A stretch of DNA of 27,181 nucleotides from Pseudomonadota bacterium (GTDB taxonomy: Bacteria; Pseudomonadota; Alphaproteobacteria; Caulobacterales; Caulobacteraceae). The stretch is taken from positions 1-27,181 of the forward strand of contig JAEYAO010000018.1 in assembly GCA_023456105.1 (NCBI GenBank), read 5' to 3'. The stretch's first letter is position 1. Each line of letters starts with the position of its first letter. Below are positions 23,265 to 27,181 of this stretch, piece by piece. The position numbers and the translations under genes were made by a program. Under the pieces are notes generated by a model, which was not told where the DNA came from, made no database searches, and worked only from the letters and a program-made list of their open reading frames with translations.

Positions 23265-24275
23265 TCAGCCCACCTTCACGCGTGTGGCGGCTTCGGGCAG
23301 GTCTTCGCCAAAGGCGCGCTGGTAGAATTCGGCGATGGTGGGACGTTCCAGTTCATCGCACTTGTTCAGGAAGGTCAGGCGGAAGGCCTGGCCGATCTCG
23401 CCGAAGATCTGGACGTTCTGGGCCCAGGTGATCACCGTGCGCGGGCTCATGACCGTGGAGATGTCGCCGTTCATGAAGGCGTTGCGGGTCATGTCGGCGA
23501 CCCGAACCATGGCGGCGATGGCTCGACGGCCCTCGGCGTCGGTCATCTCCGGCACCTTGGCGGCGACAATTTCGGCCTCTACGTCGTGATCGAGGTAGTT
23601 CAGCGTGGTGACCACGCTCCAGCGATCCAACTGGGCTTGGTTGATCTGCTGGGCGCCGTGGTACAGGCCCGTGGTGTCGCCCAGGCCAATGGTGTTGGTC
23701 GTCGCGAACAGCCGGAACCAGCGGTTCGGCCGGATCACGCGGTTCTGGTCCAGCAGGGTCAGCCGGCCTTGCGTCTCCAGCACGCGCTGGATCACGAACA
23801 TCACGTCCGGACGGCCGGCGTCGTATTCGTCGAACACCAAGGCGATGGGGCGCTGCAGCGACCAGGGCAGGATGCCTTCGCGGAACTCCGTGATCTGCTT
23901 GCCTTCGCGTAGCGCAATGGCGTCCTTGCCGACCAGGTCGATGCGGCTGACGTGGCTGTCGAGATTGATGCGGACCAGCGGCCAGTTCAGGCGGGCGGCG
24001 ACCTGCTCGATATGGGTCGACTTGCCGGTGCCGTGATAGCCCTGCACCATGACGCGACGGTCGAAGGCGAAGCCGGAGCAGATGGCGATCGTGGTCTGCG
24101 GATCGAACCGATAGCTGTCGTCGATCTCAGGCACATGCGGGTCGCGTTCGGCGAAGGCCGGAACCTGCATGTCGCTGTCGACGCCAAAGGCTTCGCGCAG
24201 GGTGACGCGGCGAGCGGGTTCAAGCGTCAGCAGCGGATCGGGGAGGGCGTCGAGCGTCGAGGTCATGCGATCCAT
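23265..24275 (-). CDS. cobS: Cobaltochelatase subunit CobS (AAA+ ATPase)
   Basis: CobS is the AAA+ motor of the aerobic cobaltochelatase CobNST, which inserts cobalt into hydrogenobyrinate diamide in vitamin B12 synthesis. The 336-residue protein has Walker A GYHGTGKST, then RINLDSHVSRIDLVGKDAI, Walker B VALVFDEYDAGRPDVMFVIQR, sensor region FRLFATTNTIGLGDTTGLYHG and FLNKCDELERPTIAEFYQRAFGEDL, close to the family throughout. ATGs at 24275 and 24266 are both possible; the former has GGGG seven bases upstream. The partner cobT is not directly downstream, where a convergent acyl-CoA dehydrogenase lies. No cobalamin riboswitch is seen upstream. Confidence 0.94.
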   Translation of the reverse strand: MDRMTSTLDALPDPLLTLEPARRVTLREAFGVDSDMQVPAFAERDPHVPEIDDSYRFDPQTTIAICSGFAFDRRVMVQGYHGTGKSTHIEQVAARLNWPLVRINLDSHVSRIDLVGKDAIALREGKQITEFREGILPWSLQRPIALVFDEYDAGRPDVMFVIQRVLETQGRLTLLDQNRVIRPNRWFRLFATTNTIGLGDTTGLYHGAQQINQAQLDRWSVVTTLNYLDHDVEAEIVAAKVPEMTDAEGRRAIAAMVRVADMTRNAFMNGDISTVMSPRTVITWAQNVQIFGEIGQAFRLTFLNKCDELERPTIAEFYQRAFGEDLPEAATRVKVG

Positions 24276-24326
24276 CTAGAGACCCCGCGCGCGCGGCTCA
24301 ACACGCGCTCGGGGCCTAAGGGGCGC

Positions 24327-24755
24327 TTATTCGGCGCTGAGCTTCACGTCGACGTTGTTGCGGGTGGCGTTGGAGTAGGGGCAGACCTGGTGCGCCTTCT
24401 CGATCAGGTCGTCGATTACAGCCTTTTCCAGCCCGTGGTCGGTGACGGTGAGCGTGACGTCGAGGTTGAAGCCTTCGCCCCGGGTGTTCTTGCCGAAGCC
24501 GACGCCGGCCGTGACCTTGGTGTCGGGGCCCACGGGCGATCCCGCCTTGCCGGACACGAGGCGAAGCGCGCCGAGGTAGCAGGCCGCATAGCCGGAGGCG
24601 AACAGCTGCTCGGGGTTGGTCCCGTCGCCGCCCTTGCCGCCCATCTCGGTCGGAGTGGACAGCTTGACGTCGATCTTGCCGTCGTCGGTCGTGGCGCGGC
24701 CGTCTTCGCGACCGCCGCCGGATGCGGTCGCGCGAGCGGTGTAGAGAACGTCCAT
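24327..24755 (-). CDS. ohr: Organic hydroperoxide resistance protein (Ohr/OsmC family)
   Basis: Ohr is a thiol peroxidase that reduces organic and fatty-acid hydroperoxides using lipoylated proteins. The 142-residue protein carries both reactive cysteines: FASGYAACYLGAL (near residue 60) and HQVCPYSNATRNNVDV (near 125), plus NPEQLFASGYAAC, the hallmark of Ohr rather than OsmC. The ATG at 24755 has AAGGA seven bases upstream; the frame is open to an ATG at 24806 but that extension is not part of the family. No ohrR gene and no obvious OhrR palindrome is present nearby. Confidence 0.94.
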   Translation of the reverse strand: MDVLYTARATASGGGREDGRATTDDGKIDVKLSTPTEMGGKGGDGTNPEQLFASGYAACYLGALRLVSGKAGSPVGPDTKVTAGVGFGKNTRGEGFNLDVTLTVTDHGLEKAVIDDLIEKAHQVCPYSNATRNNVDVKLSAE

Positions 24756-24896
24756 GTGCGGATCCTTTATGCTTTCGTCCCGGGTGAACTGAGGGCGAAA
24801 CGACATTCCCTGGGCGGTCGTTGCACGCGCGCTCTGGCGTCCTGCGGGGGACGCGGGCTAAAGCAGGCGATCGGGGCGCGTCTTTCGGAGTTGGCG

Positions 24897-27181
24897 GTGA
24901 AGGTTGCCGAACGCTGGTTCGTCTGGGCGGGCATGGCTCTGCTGGGCGCGGTCGCGCTGGCGGGGCTGGTGGTGGCCGTCTACGCCGCGTGGCTGTTCTA
25001 CGATCTGCCGGATGCGTCGGAGCTGGCCGACTATCGGCCGCCCACGGCGACGCGGGTCTATGCCGGCGACGGCACCCTGATCGGCGAGTTCTCGGACGAG
25101 CGGCGGATCTACGTCTCCTACGACCAGATCCCCGACACGGTGCGGCACGCCTTTCTCGCGGCCGAGGACCGCAACTTCTTTCAGCACGGCGGGATCGATG
25201 TGGGGGGCATCGGCCGGGCCTCGCTGAAGAACGTCGCCAATCTGGCGCGCGGGCGACGGCTGGAGGGCGGGTCCACCATCACCCAGCAGGTCGCCAAGAA
25301 CGTGCTGCTGACCAACGAAAGCAGCCTGAACCGCAAGCTGAAGGAAGCCATCCTGGCCAGCCGCCTGGAGGCGACGCTCTCCAAGGAGCAGATCCTGGAG
25401 CTGTATCTGAACGAAATTTTCCTGGGATATCGCTCGTTCGGCATCGCTTCGGCGGCCTACAACTATTTCGGCAAGTCGCTGGCGCAGCTGACGCCGGACG
25501 AGGCGGCGTTCCTGGCGGCCCTGCCCAAGGGGCCCAACAACTATCATCCCAAGCGGCATCCCGGCGCGGCCAAGGGGCGGCGCGACTGGGTGCTGGGCGA
25601 GATGGAGCAGAGCGGCTGGATCACGGGCGCGGAGCTGCAGCAGGCGCGCGCCCGGCCGCTGAACACGCGCGACGCGCCGCAGCGGGCGGCCTATCGCGAT
25701 GCGGACTTCTTTGTGGAGGAGGCGCGGCGGCAGGCGGCGGCCAACCCCGACTTCGGCGACCAGCTGAGGGCCGGCGGCTTCTACATGCGCACGACGCTGG
25801 ACCCGACGCTGCAGACGGCGGCGCGATCCGCTCTGATGCTGGGGCTGGAGAACTATGACCGTCGCCATGGCTGGCGCGGCGCCTGGGGCACGACCGATTT
25901 CGGGGACGGTTGGCAGGCAAGGGCGCTCGGCGAGCAGAAGACGCCGCCGGAGCGCCGGGCTTGGGAAGTGGCGGCTGTGGAGAGCGTCAGCGGAAACAAT
26001 GTGCGCGTCCGAACCGCGCGTGGGGATCGTTCGGGCAGCCTCCTGGCCGCGGACGCCGCCTGGGCCAACGCCAACCGGCCGCTGAAGCGGGGCGACCTGA
26101 TCCATGTGGAGCGCTCGGGCGGGCAGTACGCGCTGAAGCAGATCCCGCGCGTGAACGGAGCGATGGTGGCGATCGAGCCGCAGTCGGGACGCGTGCTGGC
26201 GATGGTCGGCGGCTATTCCTACGCCCTGTCCAGCTTCAACCGCGCGACGCAGGCGGAGCGTCAGCCGGGCTCGGCGTTCAAACCGTTTGTTTATGCGACG
26301 GCGCTGGAGGGTGACTACACGCCGGCGTCCATCGTTCTGGATGCGCCGATCAGCTTCGCCGGCGGGCCGAACGGCCAGCGCTGGACGCCCGAGAACTACA
26401 GCCGCGAATACTACGGGCCGCAGACGCTGCGCCGGGGGCTGGAGCTGTCGCGCAACGTGATGACCGTGCGCCTGGCCCAGGCCGTGGGCATGAAGAAGAT
26501 CACCGACCAGTCGGCGCGCATGGGCATACCGGGACTGACGCCGAACCTGTCGGTGTCTCTGGGCGCGGGCGAGGTGACGCCGTATCAGCTGACGGCGGCC
26601 TATGCGGCGTTCGTGAACGGCGGGCGGCGGATCACGCCCTATCTGATCGACTATGTGCAGGATCGGGACGGCGAGATCATCTTCCGCGCCGACGCCAGGC
26701 GGTGCCCGGAATGCGGGCGCGGCTTCTCCGGCCAGGAATCGCCCAAGCTGGAGCCGCGTGGCACGCAGGTGATCGATCCCATCACCGCCTATCAGATCAG
26801 CTCCATGCTGGAGGGCGTGGTGCAACGGGGCACGGCGGCGAGCGCGCGGGGTCTCGGCCGCTGGGTCGGGGGCAAGACGGGCACGACCAACGAATACCGC
26901 TCGGCCTGGTTCGTGGGCTTCACCACCGACATCGTGGTGGGCGTGTTCATCGGCTTTGACGACAACCGGCCGCTGGGCGGGGGCGAGACGGGGACGACGG
27001 CGGCGGTGCCGGTGTTCATCGACTTCATGCAGACGGCGCTGAAAGAGCGGCCGGCGCGGCCGTTCGTCAGGCCCAAGAACGCGATCTTCCGCCCGGTCAA
27101 CGGCATAGAAGAGGCGTTCAGACCGGGCACCGAGCGGCGCGCGCCGCCCGCTCGCGCGCCCGCCCGCGCGCCGGCGCAGCC
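24897..27181 (+). CDS. mrcA: Penicillin-binding protein 1A (3' end outside window)
   Basis: A class A penicillin-binding protein that polymerises and crosslinks peptidoglycan. The start is GTG 24897, six bases after GGAG. Residues about 8-33 form the membrane anchor. The glycosyltransferase (GT51) domain shows AAEDRNFFQHGGID with the catalytic Glu near 90, GGSTITQQVAKN and LELYLNEIFLG. The transpeptidase domain shows PGSAFKPF (SxxK, Ser near 459), LSRNVM (SxN, near 518) and GGKTGTTNEYRSAW (KTG, near 660). A CPECG pair lies in an insertion near residue 603. The last visible part is Pro/Arg/Ala rich; the frame is open at 27181, with about 761 codons in view. This frame is the real gene; the long opposing frame is antisense to it. 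Confidence 0.96.
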   Translation, partial: MKVAERWFVWAGMALLGAVALAGLVVAVYAAWLFYDLPDASELADYRPPTATRVYAGDGTLIGEFSDERRIYVSYDQIPDTVRHAFLAAEDRNFFQHGGIDVGGIGRASLKNVANLARGRRLEGGSTITQQVAKNVLLTNESSLNRKLKEAILASRLEATLSKEQILELYLNEIFLGYRSFGIASAAYNYFGKSLAQLTPDEAAFLAALPKGPNNYHPKRHPGAAKGRRDWVLGEMEQSGWITGAELQQARARPLNTRDAPQRAAYRDADFFVEEARRQAAANPDFGDQLRAGGFYMRTTLDPTLQTAARSALMLGLENYDRRHGWRGAWGTTDFGDGWQARALGEQKTPPERRAWEVAAVESVSGNNVRVRTARGDRSGSLLAADAAWANANRPLKRGDLIHVERSGGQYALKQIPRVNGAMVAIEPQSGRVLAMVGGYSYALSSFNRATQAERQPGSAFKPFVYATALEGDYTPASIVLDAPISFAGGPNGQRWTPENYSREYYGPQTLRRGLELSRNVMTVRLAQAVGMKKITDQSARMGIPGLTPNLSVSLGAGEVTPYQLTAAYAAFVNGGRRITPYLIDYVQDRDGEIIFRADARRCPECGRGFSGQESPKLEPRGTQVIDPITAYQISSMLEGVVQRGTAASARGLGRWVGGKTGTTNEYRSAWFVGFTTDIVVGVFIGFDDNRPLGGGETGTTAAVPVFIDFMQTALKERPARPFVRPKNAIFRPVNGIEEAFRPGTERRAPPARAPARAPAQ

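Noticed and set aside
24276..24326. Cobalamin riboswitch upstream of cobS
   Set aside because: Only 51 bases separate cobS from the next gene end, too short, and no B12-box is visible.
24756..24896. OhrR operator between ohr and the penicillin-binding protein gene
   Set aside because: No AT-rich palindrome of the OhrR type was found; no ohrR gene is near.
24858..26825. Long 655-codon frame opposite the penicillin-binding protein
   Set aside because: The plus strand encodes intact PBP1A motifs; the minus frame is Arg/Gln/His rich and is an effect of high GC third positions.

Overview
The window is a GC-rich, densely packed stretch of bacterial chromosome. Gene content points to an alphaproteobacterium of the Caulobacterales, most likely Brevundimonas- or Caulobacter-like. 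The reasons are a fliX gene divergent from flgI with a sigma-54-type promoter between them, a GTTC-N7-GTTC (alphaproteobacterial) LexA box upstream of uvrA, a DksA with one cysteine, CtrA-like TTAACC sites confined to gene-free or gene-end DNA, and TrmFO, CobS and PBP1A of alphaproteobacterial type. No rRNA, tRNA, CRISPR array, insertion sequence or prophage was seen.

Layout: 1-56 is the tail of an unidentified gene. 179-6019 carries trmN6 (-), ispB and a squalene/phytoene synthase-like gene (+, probable operon), an MpaB/DUF2236 oxygenase-like gene (-), trmFO (-) and a polytopic membrane protein (+). 6077-9025 is uvrA (-) with its SOS box at 9106-9120. 9261-10974 holds a possible 38-residue membrane peptide and a degenerate-GGDEF/EAL phosphodiesterase. 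11053-13526 is a flagellar locus: flgI, a short flgJ-type rod-binding gene and a FlgN-like gene on the minus strand, fliX on the plus strand, and a shared regulatory region. 13704-14794 has dksA and a vapBC-type toxin-antitoxin pair. 14899-18855 has gltX, a LOG-family gene, a lipoprotein, a possible small transcript closed by a rho-independent terminator, and trhO. 18867-21137 has a two-gene ATP-grasp/flavin monooxygenase operon behind a perfect 24-bp palindrome, with a 45-residue membrane peptide divergent from it. 21375-27181 has an acyl-CoA dehydrogenase, cobS, an Ohr peroxidase and most of a class A penicillin-binding protein that runs off the end.

Most genes are housekeeping: tRNA modification (trmN6, trmFO, trhO), aminoacylation (gltX), quinone side-chain synthesis (ispB), DNA repair (uvrA), cell wall synthesis (PBP1A). 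The coherent circuits visible in the DNA are the flgI/fliX regulatory region, the SOS control of uvrA, the autoregulated vapBC module, and the ATP-grasp/LLM operon. The last is the best candidate for undescribed biology: two enzymes with 4-bp start/stop overlap, an operator of unknown partner, and no obvious pathway neighbours.
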